Counted from the stretch's first letter, positions 12,101-27,100 are shown. The stretch: 60,000 nucleotides of DNA from Lineus longissimus (GCF_910592395.1 NC_088312.1:18547292-18607291), one strand, 5' to 3'. Numbers and translations: made by a program. Notes: generated by a model not told the origin, from the letters alone.

Positions 12101-15100
12101 ATGACGATAAAAACACTGGATGCATGCGCAAATGTCGAGTGACGTGCACGACGATACGACGTCTGCTTTACCTATCTGGACAGTTTGGCTACGACTCGTG
12201 TTAGAGCTCGATTTTCATCTTTTAGTTTATAATTATCTGCTTTCAATTTTTCAAGTTGCTGCAAGAGATAGAGATGTTGGTATTTATTCAAAAGATGTGT
12301 TCTGGGGATGGTTGGCAGCTTGAGACATAGAACATTATACTGCCGCATGAAATCAACAACATCACGCAACAAGTTTTTACACGAGTAAAAAAAATATTGG
12401 CCTTGATACGGACAGTCACCAACAAGTAGAATTTGAATTATCCCAGTTGGACAAAAATTAAGACAGTGTCACACCAGCAACCTGGAGAGAACGTTTTCCG
12501 CAAAAACACAGAAATCGGAACACTTTGAAATCCAGAAATTTACAGAAAAAGGCACATCAATTGTCAATTCCAAAGATGAACATCTAATACACCCCGCACA
12601 CAAGTGATTTTTGTTGTCCGACCTGCATCATGTTTGCATGTGACAAAAATCTCTGGCTTCCAGTGGTTATCACAGGTTCCTGTAACAATAATACATGATT
12701 GCTTCGAACTGCTGCAGTCAACATCTTACCCTCGGACGAGCAATCCATTTATCGCTCATTGCAGTGATAAATATCTGGCAATAACAATAGAAATCACCTG
12801 TCTGCGGGGCGCATATCTGTTGCGGACAAAGGTCCCGATTAGGAGATCACTACCTGAACCTTAATACCTCACTGAATACTTGACAAAAGTGCAAGGCAAT
12901 AATAGCATCCTCCAACAGCAGTCTCATCCACAGAAATAAACAACCATCAAACACCTCAACCTAGGTTTCAAAGGCCCATTTTCATCAGTTGCATGGGCTT
13001 AAAACATGTCAAGACAGCAACCATGGTGACCAGGATACAATCAAGTCCGGAATGCCGCCGACTATTGGCTAGTAAGGTAACGCACAACAGCCGAATACCG
13101 TGTGAAACTGGGTCATGTTGGCATTCCGAACTTGATTAGATACTATATGAACTCAAGCAAGCCAATCACAAAGATATATACAGCATCAAAATCGCAATTC
13201 TGACTAACAACCCGGCATGTGCACCGGCTTCAAGATGACTACTTTCACTAAAACAGGCAATCATTGCGTTAGTCTTGTGTCAGCAACCTTTCCTACCTCA
13301 TACCAACCCTTTCTGTTTTGTGTGTCCCTGTTTCAAGATGACTACTTAATTCGTAAAACAGGCTATCATTGAGCCAGACCTGTGTCAGCAACCTTTCTAC
13401 CACAAACCAACCCCTTTTTTGTGTGTGCCTGTTCCAAGTTTTGCCATCTGTCCATATTGGTAGGCAGACCATGACATGCATGAGGGATTTGAAGCCAACG
13501 GTGTGGAAATGGCATGAAATGCCAATAATGGAAATATGTTTACTTTTATTTCCAACAAATATGGCAATTTTCAAATTTTTGGAAAAGTTCAGCGTAAAAA
13601 ATCTTTCTAATGGTACATAAGGAATTAGCTACAGCAAAAGCGGGCTATTTTCAAACTATTGCAAAGCTGACCAACAATAGGAGCTGTACCAACATTGGGT
13701 GATATGAATAAAGACTAGGTAGTAAATGCTTTTACTCCAAACGTCATGTTCATTTCAACTAGGCATTTCAGCACAATACGCAAGTAAAATTTACTATTTA
13801 CTAGTAATTTACATTCACTAGTCTTTATTCATATACCCAATATTTACTTCTGGGCTAATGCTGCTGTGAATGCATTTCACAGAACAAAGAGTACTTGGTA
13901 CAACTTCTATCAGCAGTTTGTAATCATACACTGATGCCTTGATTAATCTTCTAAAGTTCATTTTATAATAATGAATGCAACACTTAAGTAAAATCTCCCA
14001 TTGGATGACGGCAAATAGAACTTCAAGGCAGCTCTGGGAAAGCTCCTACGTAACTCTCAACGCAGGAGTTCAGTTCTGATCATGCCAGATATATGTAGCA
14101 ATGCAAGGAGTGCTTTGTTCGCAAAAGGAGGAGCAAGGTCTAGTCTAAAAGGAGGAGCGAAAGCACTGTCACGAGCTCAGGTGGTGCAGCGATTTGCACA
14201 CGAATGCACTGACACTAGCCATGGTGGTACAGCGATTTGTATACCGAGTCAATATAAGAACAGTGTGCAGTTTTGTTTCAAGAGGCCAGGGTTATCGTCA
14301 AGGTCTTAAGGACTTGTTAGAACCATGTGTTGGTGGTTGTAATGAAGACTATTGAAAATGAGTACTGAGTATTTAAAATGTAGTACAGGTTGCGCGACCG
14401 CCACAAGGAGACTAGCGACATGCAGTGATAGAAGACGGAGGCACACGGGTTGCTGAACTTGACTTGCTGGAAGAGCTCTCCTTCGACGAAGGAAGGAAGA
14501 CTGACTGAGGAACCAAGCAAAATCTGAAGCACACCAAAACCACACCAAGGACAACTGCATCTATCAATAAAGGAATACTTTCAGCAGAACACGAAGATCA
14601 ATTTGCTGGTAGATGAAGGAAGGTCAAACTTTGTGCAATAGTTTAGTTAAGACCATATTATAACGCATTGCAGTAAGAAAATTAGCATACGGAAATAACC
14701 TTGATTAGTTTATAGGAATTATGATACATTCAATTTAATCCATTTGTCATTCCCTAACTTCATACCCTAATGGTTTAGCGTTCTTAAAACTAATCCTGCG
14801 GGTAAAACTCTTGAGGAATTCTTGAGCTCACCCAGACTTCAGTTTATAGCTATTCCAGTTGCCTTATTCAACAAATTGCTCAGAGCAGAAAAACCCTTCT
14901 TCTGCTTCAGCATTCACTCTGCACAGGTGTTATTCTCGAGGGAGAATTCCTCCTCGTAGGCAGGACGAGCGTATCTTATGTGCCACTACTGTTAGGCACC
15001 AATTGGGTTTATTGGCCGAGCGACTCTGACTTTGGCAAGTAGAAATATATGAATCAAGGTTTGTTTTGTCATACTACTCAGGGTACTGCCATTACCCCAT

Positions 15101-18100
15101 TCTCAAACAGTATATTCAACCCGAAAGAGAAAGACACGAAATGGACAAGAGAGAGAAAGAGAGGACTCTTCAACGACAATTGCAGAGGAAGATCTATGTC
15201 AGAAATGAATACCTAAGAATGCTTGCGTTTTAGAAAGAAAAACACCAAAACTACTACTCTATTACCAGGTAAACATACAGATGCAATAAAAAAACCTGTG
15301 TGCTCATTCATGTACAATGCATTACATACTGTACGGAAATATAAGGTTTGTTTTTCACTGAGATATTCGACTGTAATACGCAGCCAGATGTGCATTTGAA
15401 ACTTAAAGGTAACAACCGGGCTCAAATTCTAGCGTGAAATACGCAGCCAGATGTGCAACTGAAACTCAAAGGTAATGATTTGGCTCAAATTCCAGCGTGA
15501 AATCGGCAGCCAGATGAGCATTCGAAACATAACGGCAACAGGTTTGACTACGTTTCATAATGTTCATAGGAAATTCTAGTGTGGGATGTTCAGCAAGACA
15601 AACGCTTTAGGCATTCAGAACTCAAGATACATCAATTTTCATTTTGAGTTTATTCCTCGTACATATAAAAGTAGACTAATGATTCAAAATGGTAGTGAGG
15701 GAAAATACAGAATCCAGGTTGGACAAAACAGCATTTAGCAGCCATCACTTTATCAGATTCTTTGTCGTAGATAAGTTTTTTAAACATATGAACCAAACTT
15801 ATATTTTTTCTTGCCAACTCATAGTGACGCAATGAGGGGCTATAGTGCCAAAGATGGCAGTACAAAATACCACTCGGATACAATAGAGAACCTTTATTAG
15901 ATGAAACTGACATAGTCTGGAAACATATTGTGTAGCGGACTGCTGACTACTGCCACTACCAGTAATAAGGTTCCTCATTGCCGACACAACTCTGAGCCTG
16001 GTTTTTAGCGAGCATGTTAGCTCATGACATCATGTTGACATGTTGTAACACCTACATTGACGAACATGAAAACATACATTGATGTAGATGAAAAACATGT
16101 CAACATGATGTTATGAGCTAACATTCTGTCTAACTACCGGGCCCCGGTTATCACCCAGACCTGAGTTTAGCATTGAGATGGAGGCAAATCTGTGTGCAAA
16201 CAGGTTCAGGGTATTCACATCAGCGGGGGCAAGTGCTTGGCTCAAACCAAACCAAGTGCTGAGTTAGGGAAGCAACGCTACACCCGATTCCTACACACCT
16301 TTAATTCTTCTTCTCGCTCGGACATCTTTCGTTCTAAAGTTCGTCTCTCCTGAAAAATGAAAGTGAAACATGATGTGTCAACAATAAGGTGATCAATTGC
16401 GAAATAGGGAACTGGACCTTCCTTTTACTGGGACACCCTATACTTTAGAGCTGACAAATCACACCTGAAATCAGTGCAAACGAAATGTAGATCCTGTTTA
16501 CAAACACAGATAATTTTTTGTCATCAGCAATCGCGATTCTTGGCAATCATCAAAGATTGCATCCTATTATGAATCATCGGTAGATAAAACTCCCCAGGCT
16601 TCCATGGCACCGAGCTCAACATCTCCTTGAACTGTTGCAAAGAAGTCAACAATAAATCTCAAAACACACTACTCTCTTGATCGATATATTTGTTTACCAG
16701 ATTAGGAATTTAATGCGGAATTGTCTACAGTTTTACCATTATATATGCTGGCTTTCTCAGAAATGATGTTCACGTCTGATCTTGCAACATCACATGAGGA
16801 GACTGTGGGCACTGTCCTCTTCAGACCTGGCCCACGTGTCTGCCAAGCAGAAATGCGGGCCACCGTATGTCTACTGACATCTATTGAGATTAGTCTTCTC
16901 ACGTGATGTTGTGAGATTGTACTTAACCAATATCAGTCCCAAGGAAGCCATCGTGGACTAAGGTGAAACCAACACTGTCAGCATTTTGGAGTAAACTTGA
17001 GTCCAGTGAACAGATCTTTGAATTGAGTTTTGAAGTTGACAAAATGGCTGAAAGTAAACATCAGTATAAATAATGAATAATAGTGAGATTTTCTGATTAC
17101 TATTACGTTTACAAGTGTTAATAGAACAAGTCCACCAACCTTTTTCAACTCGTCAATTTTTTGTTTCTGATCACCAATTTCTGCTTGAGCTTTTTGTAGG
17201 TCTCCTCTGAGTCGGTCATTTTCTTGCTTTTCGTCTTCATACAACTGAAACAGAAAATTGACGAAAATGTTTCAAGAATGAAAGGAATTGTCCGTTACTG
17301 CTATCGTAACATGGCTGGCATGCAGTACCTATGGGGTAAAGAATCACAAAAGGCTTGATGCTTGTCCTCAACCCTGCCCACGTCACGTGCACTGAGTTTG
17401 CTATTGGGTAATATCATGGGTGAAGTCACCAGACTACGCAGTCACAAGACTTCAATGCTCCTATGTGCCACAAGAAGATCTCCTGTCTTGAGTTTAGAAA
17501 GGGAAATTGCTTGGTTTGGTGACCTGCGATCACGAATTCTTGTCGCAGAAACCCGAAGTGAGCGATTATTGTTGCACACGATTTCTATTGCAGGCAGCAG
17601 CAAATTGCGGGACGCATAACTTGACCCATGTAACAGTATCACATCTAAAATATACAGGTATATCATTCAAAAACACAATTGGTTTGGCTGCGCTGGCATT
17701 ACTTAGCCATACACTTAGTACCATCAATTAGCCTGCTCAGTCAGTACACAGGTTAAACCTATGTAAACCTGATGCTCAAAGTATTGGCAAGAGCACAAGT
17801 TTAGGTTTGAAAGTACAAGTATATGTGTGAGTCAGGGGTGATTTAGGGCAGACGTATCGCCGCTGAAACACACCTGTATCAGCAAGGGGCAAAAACAAAA
17901 CTCACTCTACATATTTTGTCAATGTTCAGTGTTCTCCACAGGGTTTTCTCAAGGTAGGGTGATACCCTTGATTTGCATGACGTTTTACCAGTGTGCAACA
18001 CAAGGTAAGGTGGCCAGCAATTTGAGGTAGGGTGGCCCTTTAGGAACCCCCTACAAAGTTCTAGAGCAAGGTAGGGTGGCTCTTCCAAGGTAGGGTGGGC

Positions 18101-21100
18101 CACCCTGACAAATAGCCTTGTTGAGAACACTGGTGTTGTATGGGTGCTGATAGCAATGTTTTGATCTTTTGGTTGACTGTTTTATAGGCCCTATGAGGTG
18201 CCAACTTGTTGATGTGAGTGTTCCTTCTAATCACCATCTTCTACCTATCCACCACATCCAGGGCCGTATCTAACACTTTGGTCCTGGGGGAAGTAGGCTC
18301 TGGGGGGGGGGTTGGGGGGCAGCAGAACACCACTTTCTGTCCCAAGAGTACCCAAATCTGCATGAAAAACACATTTATCGAAGATGTGTCCCGCTCTCCC
18401 AGTGCCAAATACTGCTTCAGCAACACACTGATGGGCATTTGGACAAGGCAAACCCTCAGTTTAACTAAGGTTCCTCTGTATGATATAAACTTCCCCTGTA
18501 GTGTATATCAGTGTTATTTTGGTGCCAGTTGCTACGATTGACATGATCACAGGTTAAATACCAACTTGGGTGCCAAGTTTTTTATTCTGAACAGCTTCTC
18601 ATTCACTTGAACACCCTAACAGCCATTTAAACCAACGGCAGGTCCAGACTTCTACATACCTTCTTAAAATCTTTGTTGTCCGTAGCTGTTGAAGTAGTAG
18701 GCCTAGAGTAATAAGGACTAGTCTGTCTATCTCTACCACTGCTGTAATCATAGTTTAAACCATATTTAGAGCTTCGGGATGTGTCGGGTGCCTGCAAATA
18801 TAGAATGATATTGATAAGTCAACATACATGTATTTACTTTGTTTCATGTGATGAACAAAGTAGACAAACTTTCGAGCCGCCAGCATTCAAGACCGATGAC
18901 ACTTCTTGAAAGATAACGATTCTGCAAAGAAACAGAAAATCATGCTTATCAGGAAACTTCTTTTTATTTGCACTGAAATGAAACAAGTCCAGTTTTTGAT
19001 TGCAAAGTGCGGTGCCGCCTTGGTTTTGGGCTACATTTTAGTGCCACCCCAAGGTATTTGGGGAGATACTGTAAACCGACGGGGTCAAAACCCTGATCAG
19101 ATCGGGAAAAAAACATATATTTTGTTGACCTGAAAAACCGGAGGAAATTTCTTGATCATGTGAAAAGTTGGTGGTTTACAGGAGCTGCTCAACCATGGCA
19201 GACTGCAGACAAAGGAACTCCTCCACCAACTGCTCTGTTTGATATCATCAACAAAATCAAAACAACTCTTCCTGAGCCACTTTGCATTGTTTTAGAATAT
19301 TCTAATACCTCTTACTCTCGCTTTTACCAAGTGCTCTGTTTGATATCATCGACAAAATCAAAACAACTCTTCCCAAGCTATATTCCTCCCCGTTTTAGAT
19401 ATTCTAATCTCTCTTAGTCTCGGTTCAATGGGTTAACATCGACAAAGTATCGTAGTGTGGGAATCTGAGAATATTCTGTGAGCAATTTATTACCCTGAGC
19501 GAGTCAGTTAAAAGTATTGTACTTAACCGCTACAGGTAAAAGCCATTTAGAATGGTTTCATCGAGATGTTCACAGCCAGAAGGCCTACCAGCATCGTCTT
19601 CATTCCCGCGGCTCCACTTCTTAAAACATCGTACCTGGATTTGCAGGGTTGAATGATACCTATATAGTCGGATAGAGTGGGGTGCTAAGGTGCTGAACTC
19701 GTAACCTCAACAACATTGGATCATAAGGCGACACTGACACAATGCTTGCGATCTTGGGCCAGTCACTTCGCATTGAATGTCATGTCTTTGAATGAAACCA
19801 AGATTCAAAGTACCAGATGCCAATGACTGCATCACCAGTAACCCCAAAAGGCCTCCAATCGCAGTGGCAAGAACAAGAAGGCCTACCCACAACTAGCAGC
19901 AAACAAAGTATGCCTTCTCAATACAATAAGTCTGATTATCTCTCTGTGTTTCGCATCAAGACAAGCTCTTGTCAGTTTTAATACTGATTGTTCATCACTT
20001 GACTAGGCTTCTGTCCAAGAAGATAAGCATCTCTGTGGTGGGCTGTATATCAACAGCAGTGTGGTTTAGGCAAAACAATAAAGATGACAAGCGTTAGCCA
20101 AAACATGAAAACAGTTATATCTGGATTGGGAAAACTATATTGCTAGAAAACTTTGAGCACACTTCGGCTTGTTTCACTGACTTTCAATTCTCATCTGTGC
20201 AGTGGGGTACACGAAGTCTCAGCTGAGCTATGCTTCCTGCTAATGGCCACAGACAGTTCTTGTCTGTCTCTAAAACTATTTCCGCAAGCGGTCTGGGTTT
20301 TGCATCCAGAAAATGGCACTTTAAAACTGTTTATCTCTCAAGTCAGCAAATCTGCACATAGAGAAGATCAAACCATAGGTCAGCTTGTTTCATCGACACC
20401 CACACTCATAGCTCTGGAATGTATCAGTGAGGATTCGACGATGCTGTTTAGAATATACCTGAGAAGGTTAACTTGTGCAATATGCTGAAGCCCACTACAA
20501 AGTCGGGATGAGAACTCACAACATTTCATGCTGTGTTCATCTTCTTCTGCACTTGGAAGTCTTATGAAACTAGTTTTGCTGCATATTGGCCAGTTTGCTG
20601 GTTCATAGCTAAATGGCCAAGATTTCATTTTTTTTTAATTATGGTATAAATTTCCTGATGTAATTCTTGCACTTCCGAGGTGGCAGACACACACAGGGAT
20701 CGAAATTCTGGTGAAAAGTTCCACATCATGTTTCATACAGAACATCTCTAAGGCCACCTCGGGACTGATAAGTGCTGTCTTAATAGAGAGGTGTCCTGAT
20801 TTGGTAGGTAGAAATTGAGTTTCACCACAGAGCCCCAGAGCTTCGTGGTCAGGGTGGTGTCCTTTGGCCAGTATTCCTCTCTATTCTTCATTAGGGAGCA
20901 GGTCTGAAGCACATGAGCTGGAGTCTGGTTTCTTGTGAGCAGATTCTTGTAACCCTATTCTGTGAAGGTGTTTTCTGACTCGGCAGTGCCCTGTTCGTAG
21001 ACATTAGATCGTCACCTGTTGCTTCCGTCAATAGCTCGGAGATGTTGTCAGTCTGGGGTCATGTTTGGCTAACACAGGCCTATTATTGAAGAAACACGAA

Positions 21101-24100
21101 CTAGGGGGTAAGACAAACATGATACTTAAGAGGAATATTTTCATGACAGGAAAAGAAATCTTTACACTCATCCCCAGAGAAACCAAATCAAGAGAGTGAT
21201 CAACCTTTTCCAAGAAATGAGAAGTGAGCCACATCATTGGCAAACTATTCCTCCTGGCAGCTATAACATACCTCTATTTTCATAACGCGGCGGGCGTGTG
21301 GGATAAAAGTTATGATGGCAATGAGGGCACCTCACCTAAGTATGGAAATCAAGAGGAGAAATCCAGTGCACCAGGTTCTCTTACACCCTGATTCAAGGAC
21401 TTTCTTGAGAATTTAACCCAAAATTCTTTAATGTTCACCTCTTTTTTCCAGACTGAACCAAGGGTGATTATAAAAGTCCCAACAAAGCTTTTACTGATGA
21501 TTAAAGGGGGCAAGAGGCAGGAGCAAGGGGTCCAATTGGTAGTCATCAGGTGACTAGGATACACATAGAGGCATCAGGTGTGTTTGATTCAGCAATAATT
21601 ATATTCTTCATACAGCAAGAGCAGTTAAGACATACAGTAGAACCTCTCTATTAAGGACACCCTTGGGACTGACAGGTGCTGTCCTTATTAGAGAGGTGTC
21701 CTGATTAGAGAGGTCAAATTGAATGGAAACAACCAATTTGGGACCAAAACTAGTGTCCTTAATAGAGACGTTGACCTTAATAGAGAGGTGTCCGCTAAGA
21801 GAGGTTCTAATGTACTTTGAGCTAATAGAGACCTATTCGTGCAACTTAATCTGACCAACCTTCCCCCTTCCTATAGTCTCCCTTTAAAGGGATCAAATCA
21901 TCAGTAGAAATTTCTTATTTGGACTTGATAAATGTTCCAAATATCATTAGTTTGAAACAACCTCAATTACAAGCCATTAACTTCAAAGATGTACTCAAAT
22001 ACTCCTAACAGTTGAAGACTGTAGGCCTTTGTCTTAAGAATTCAGCAACGATATGAGGGTACGGTATCTAGCTCTTAGCATGCCAGAAGAATGGATAGCC
22101 ACCGGATACCTAGCATATGTTTCACAAGAATGTTAGCCTAACTGTTTGTAGCATCTGTTATGGGAGCCGAGTGCATCACTAGCTTGTGCCCCATCTAGTG
22201 GCTAAGCTGCTGGACACGTACATGGAACCTCATGGCTTTGAAACGTGCCACAGCCAAGTTACATTAGCCTTGGGACTATACTGAAGGGAGAGGCAGGGGT
22301 CAGAGCCAATTCTAACATTGTTGGGAGTGTAAAACACATCGATGTTTAAAGATGACCCATAGGAGAAAATATTGAGGGGAGGGTGGGGGGGTCAAACCCA
22401 CGCTTACATTGTTAAGATTGTAAAACACGCTGATGTTAACGGAAGATCCATATGGAGATAATAACGGATTGCTTTGCTTGAAACTTACACTGCTGAGGCT
22501 GCCTATACTTGCTAAACTGCTCTGGGAACTTGAACGAGACCCAAGTCCTGATCCGTAACTTGGGCTGTAACCGCCCAAGGAACCTCCTCCATGACCATAA
22601 GATGAGCTACCCCCGTAAGATGAGCTGGCTCCATAGGACGGACTCCCATAGGATGAACTACCTCCGTAAGACGGACTGCCTCCGTAAGATGAACTATGAT
22701 ACGGACTGTGATATGGACTTGAATAGTTACTATAGCTGCTGCCTACTCCTGACGTCCCAAGCCCTGTCAACCCTGTGGTGTAGCTTCCGGAGTAAGGACG
22801 ATGTGAATACGACATTTTCACTCAACTGGGTCAGTTTAAGTTGCAAAATTGACTTGCCAGAGATAACCAAGAATCTTTATCGAAAAATTTCACCAATCCT
22901 TTTCAATAATCCATGCATTAGAATTTTCATTGTGCAAGTATCCAGGATTTCAGTATCCATCGAAAATTGTCGAAGACCGTATCCATGTGGCGCCCCCTTC
23001 AGTGCAATAATGCCGAAATATCTGTGCTGTAGTCCCGCATTACTCTAAGTCTACCATAGGTGTGAGTTACTAAGGCTTCTAGTGAAGACTTAGCCTAGCC
23101 AGTGCTCAGCCGTGGCATGTACATGTATGTATAGCCTCCAGACGCCGACCTGTAAACATTTATAACACTGGCTAGCGGGACTACCCCTGCTACCTTGCAA
23201 CAACTGTAGCAGATAAGATAGATGGGCAATATCGAGCCTGGGGGAGTCCACTTGAGACAAATCAACACAGAACATGCAAGAGTGGCCACAACTGCACTTA
23301 AAGGCAATCTCCACTAAAAGTTTAATCAGCCTCTCGGGCAGTGAAAATCTGAATTGATTCGAACCGACACAATTCACAGGAACAAATTTAAAAATGCACA
23401 CTTCTGCAACTCAATATTCATTTGTCAACTGCAAAAAATCAGAGACAAAACATTTTAGCCCTTACGCATGTGAAACAAACTTCATATGTTATGTACCACA
23501 ATGCGGCTTTAGACATATCTTATGTAGAATATGATGTTGGCATTTTGGCAACTGTGGCTTAGAAATTAATTTCCGTATTGAACAATTCAATGAGTCATTA
23601 AAATTTACTTCAACAAAACATACATGTAATGATAACAGACAGATGCATTGGATCAATATTTCGCCAGAAGAATGAACAGGTTGGGATGTTAACCCCTCAG
23701 ACTAACATCGTAACATAAACACTTATGTATTTCTACTGGAAAATTCATACAGCATCATCAAAAGCTCATAGTTCTCTAGAGAGCATGAGGTCCACAATTC
23801 AGCGCTAAGCCAGTCTTCAGTTTTTTGAATGAGATGCGAAACTGCCAAGTTTCTATGCAAGAGCAAGGCGAAGACCCTTAACAAGCCTAAAGACTGTGGA
23901 CAATATGATTTGAGCCTAACAAACGCTCACAATGGCAAACACAGAACAGGAACAAGGAATAAACAGAACACAGAATGTATGTTGCCTTTTCTGGTGATAT
24001 CAGAAACAGTAACCCTATAACACCTGGAGGCGCCCTATGCCGCCCGCCGCCGATCCCCCTGGAGGCGCCCTATAACGCCCGCACACCCATATTCAAATTT

Positions 24101-27100
24101 GGCGCGCTTAGCTACCGATCTCCTTCAGAGCGCCGCCTATTATTAATCTATGAAACTTAAGCTTTCAAATGCCCGGATGAACAATGGTGGTTGCCGTAGA
24201 AGTATTTGAGATATTTGACGATTAAGTTTTTGTTTCTCTTCAAGCCAGTAAATTCAGGTTGGACATTTTAATTGCTGAAATGGATCGTTTGTTTGATTCC
24301 GATTTGGATGTACCCTATCTAATAGGGAATTTCATCTTCTTTTAAAATAAACGGGACTTATAATACATTATTTGGAAGTTCACCTATGTCATTTTGTAAA
24401 AAACTGGACCCATCGCAAAAAAATTCATTTCCAGGTAAAATCACGTCGGGGCCTAGGGGAATAAGCACTTGCGCTGGCAGTGGCTCTAGGTGTTATAGGG
24501 GTAAAGAAAGAAATTTCAGTGGTTTGAGTTGATCCTAAACAGTTCATATTTATGACTATCACGGTTCCCATTCATTGATTCAACCTAAAAATATTTGTGC
24601 CTGCAATTCTGCATAACTTATCACGTTGACTGCTTTTGCAAATGTTCAAGGATATAGAAGGGGTGACAGTTTGTTACGTGCAGCAGTATTCTTTTGGATA
24701 GTGATAATGTGAGTTCGAAATGAGCATGTACGCCAACAGCAATGGTGGCATGCATTTTTACTGCAGTAGAGTACGGTACCTCAAAAACGTCTACAAGGCA
24801 CAACTCAGATCACTTCCGAGGCCCGGACTATCTTTCATCGGTTCACACAGGTGTTGCCCAGGTAACCGTTTACCCGCTAGCACTGATGGATAGCCAAAGT
24901 AGGAGGTGAGCCAAGAAAGTTATTGTCATCACCACAACTTGTACTAGTTTACGACCTTGAGGCAACCCCCAATGTCAAGCAATACGGCAAAAAATTGCGT
25001 AGTTCAAAGTAAGCTTTATGGCCTCATAAATTTCCTATTGCAGCAAAACAAGCAAATAACAAGTACACAAGACATGCTAATACTGTAGAGTGTGTTTAAA
25101 AGAACCAGTCTGTTGTAGACACTGGCTTGCTCGATGGAAATGTTAGTGTACACCAACAGGTGGCACCAGTGAAAAAGACTTTTGCTACTCCTCTCGTTTC
25201 AAGAAATGATAAAGACTAGTCTTTATCAATTCTTACTCATTCGCATTATGCATATGTATTTCAGTGTGCAAAGTAATATCTCAAGCAGGCCACTGGTTTA
25301 CAAGTTCACATAAGGACTGGGCCTTAAAATGCACCAATGGTTTACATACATGGTACCTTGACATCCAGTACTATTTAAGGAATCTGTTGTGACCCTTGAC
25401 CATCAAAAATGACACTGCTGCCCAGTCAAGAAGGGGACATGACAGAAAACATTATGCACTCAGCCAACCACAGCTGTACAAGCAGACTTTACGCTCTTCA
25501 TTTAATCAAATGTTTTGAAATATTGGTCGGCTACATGAAGATATACTCCAGTCATGAGCTGCTAGAGAGATATAGGCCTGCATCTGCATGAGATGTTGAA
25601 GAGCTCATGGGGAAGATGATAATGATAAAATGATATCTACCTTGTCGTCAGTTTCCTTCTTCTCTTCTTTATTGTCATCGTCGTCGAAAAGCTGGAAGAC
25701 GAAAACACAACATACATGACATCATAAGTTGGATGATCATGGAGGCGTCACGGGCCAGCTTAACTGCACCCGAACCACACCTAGGCAGCTATCCAGAGGC
25801 TGTTCCTTAGAGAGCATGTGGACACGTGCCATAGTTTCCATTCTCTCCACAGCTTGTTCCCTGGTGCAATCAATGGGAATATCAAATAGCCAAATACGTT
25901 CATTTCGTTTGTGGTGTGTCACAAGATCACAAGCCAACACGGACAGGGTAACACTGCAAAGGCAAACAGTCTATGATACGCAGCCTTCGGGTGCACCAGG
26001 CAGTTTTAGGATGCACAAGCTGAATTCAGGGAGCCCAAGTCCAACTGGCTTCAAGGTGCACAGATGAGCATCGGGGTAGAGAAGTCAGCTCCAAGTTTTT
26101 TATAGGCCAGCTGATTTCAGACTGGAGAGTCAGACAGCACAATTACGGCAATGCTTTCCCTGATGTTTGAAATTAACATTTTTCGTCTACCAATATTAGA
26201 GAATCAAGACAAGCTCACTCAACCTGAAAACAAGAATATGCAAGTGACAATAAGGCAATGTATTAGGAAGTTATCACAATGGAAGACAGTCATGAGTTGT
26301 GGGTTAGGTCATGAGGACACACCAGTGGATTTGTGAGCAACTCCTTCCTTATTAAAGTGGAAGAGTCTTGAGTTGTGGGTTAGGTCATGAGGACACACCA
26401 GTGGATTTATGACCAACTCCTTCCTTCTTATGGTGGAAGAGAGTCTTGAGTTGTGGGTTTGGTCATGAGGACACACCAGTGGATTTATGACAAACTCCTT
26501 CCTTATTACGGTGGAAGAGATTCTTGAGTTGCGGGTAACTCCTTCATTCTCATGGTGGAAGAGTCTTGAGTTGTGGGTTAGGTCATGAGGACACACCAGT
26601 GGATATATGACCAACTCCTTCCTTATTACGGTGGAAGAGATTCTTGAGTTGTGGGTAACTCCTTCATTCTCATGGTGGAACAGTCTTGAGTTGTGGGTTT
26701 AGCTCATGAGGACACACCAGTAGATATGTATGTGTGGGCTCCTTACTTTCATTTTCGCAATTTAAAAGTCTAAGCTTAAATTGCAGTGCCAGTACCAGTA
26801 TTTAGAGAATTCTTTACTTCAGTGACTCTATTGCAGGCTTTGTGAACGTGTTTTTCAAATCTGATGATGAAATTCTCAGAACTTTCTTTTCGGCTGCCAG
26901 GAGGCAAGATAATTATCAGTACAATCACTACTGCTTTTTCAGATGATCCAAAGAAATCAAGTTTCGTTCTTTGCAACTGAGATGCAACGAAATGTACAAT
27001 TGGCAGTCAAGCTAAGTGCAGTCGGAAAGCGCAAGGAGTCAGATGGACACCTATTTACACGATTTTAACTTGAAATCAATTCTAATTCATAGGGAGGCCA

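Larger units (their letters stand above)
12259..16298 (-). other. MYPT intron 22 (proximal form)
   Basis: It holds MITEs (12588-12814, 13038-13140, 13695-13840, 16012-16126), a 103-bp tandem duplication and a 63-bp minisatellite. No exon candidate fits the phase. Confidence 0.7.
18792..25640 (-). other. MYPT intron 19, containing the putative alternative first exon
   Basis: This 6.8 kb intron surrounds the Ser/Tyr/Gly exon. It also carries a 102-bp duplication, a SINE, a pogo-like MITE and a TIR element at 24010-24502. Confidence 0.7.

Noticed and set aside
22509-23048. Plus-strand 179-codon ORF opposite the Ser/Tyr/Gly exon
   Set aside because: Antisense shadow of a low-complexity exon; no domain.
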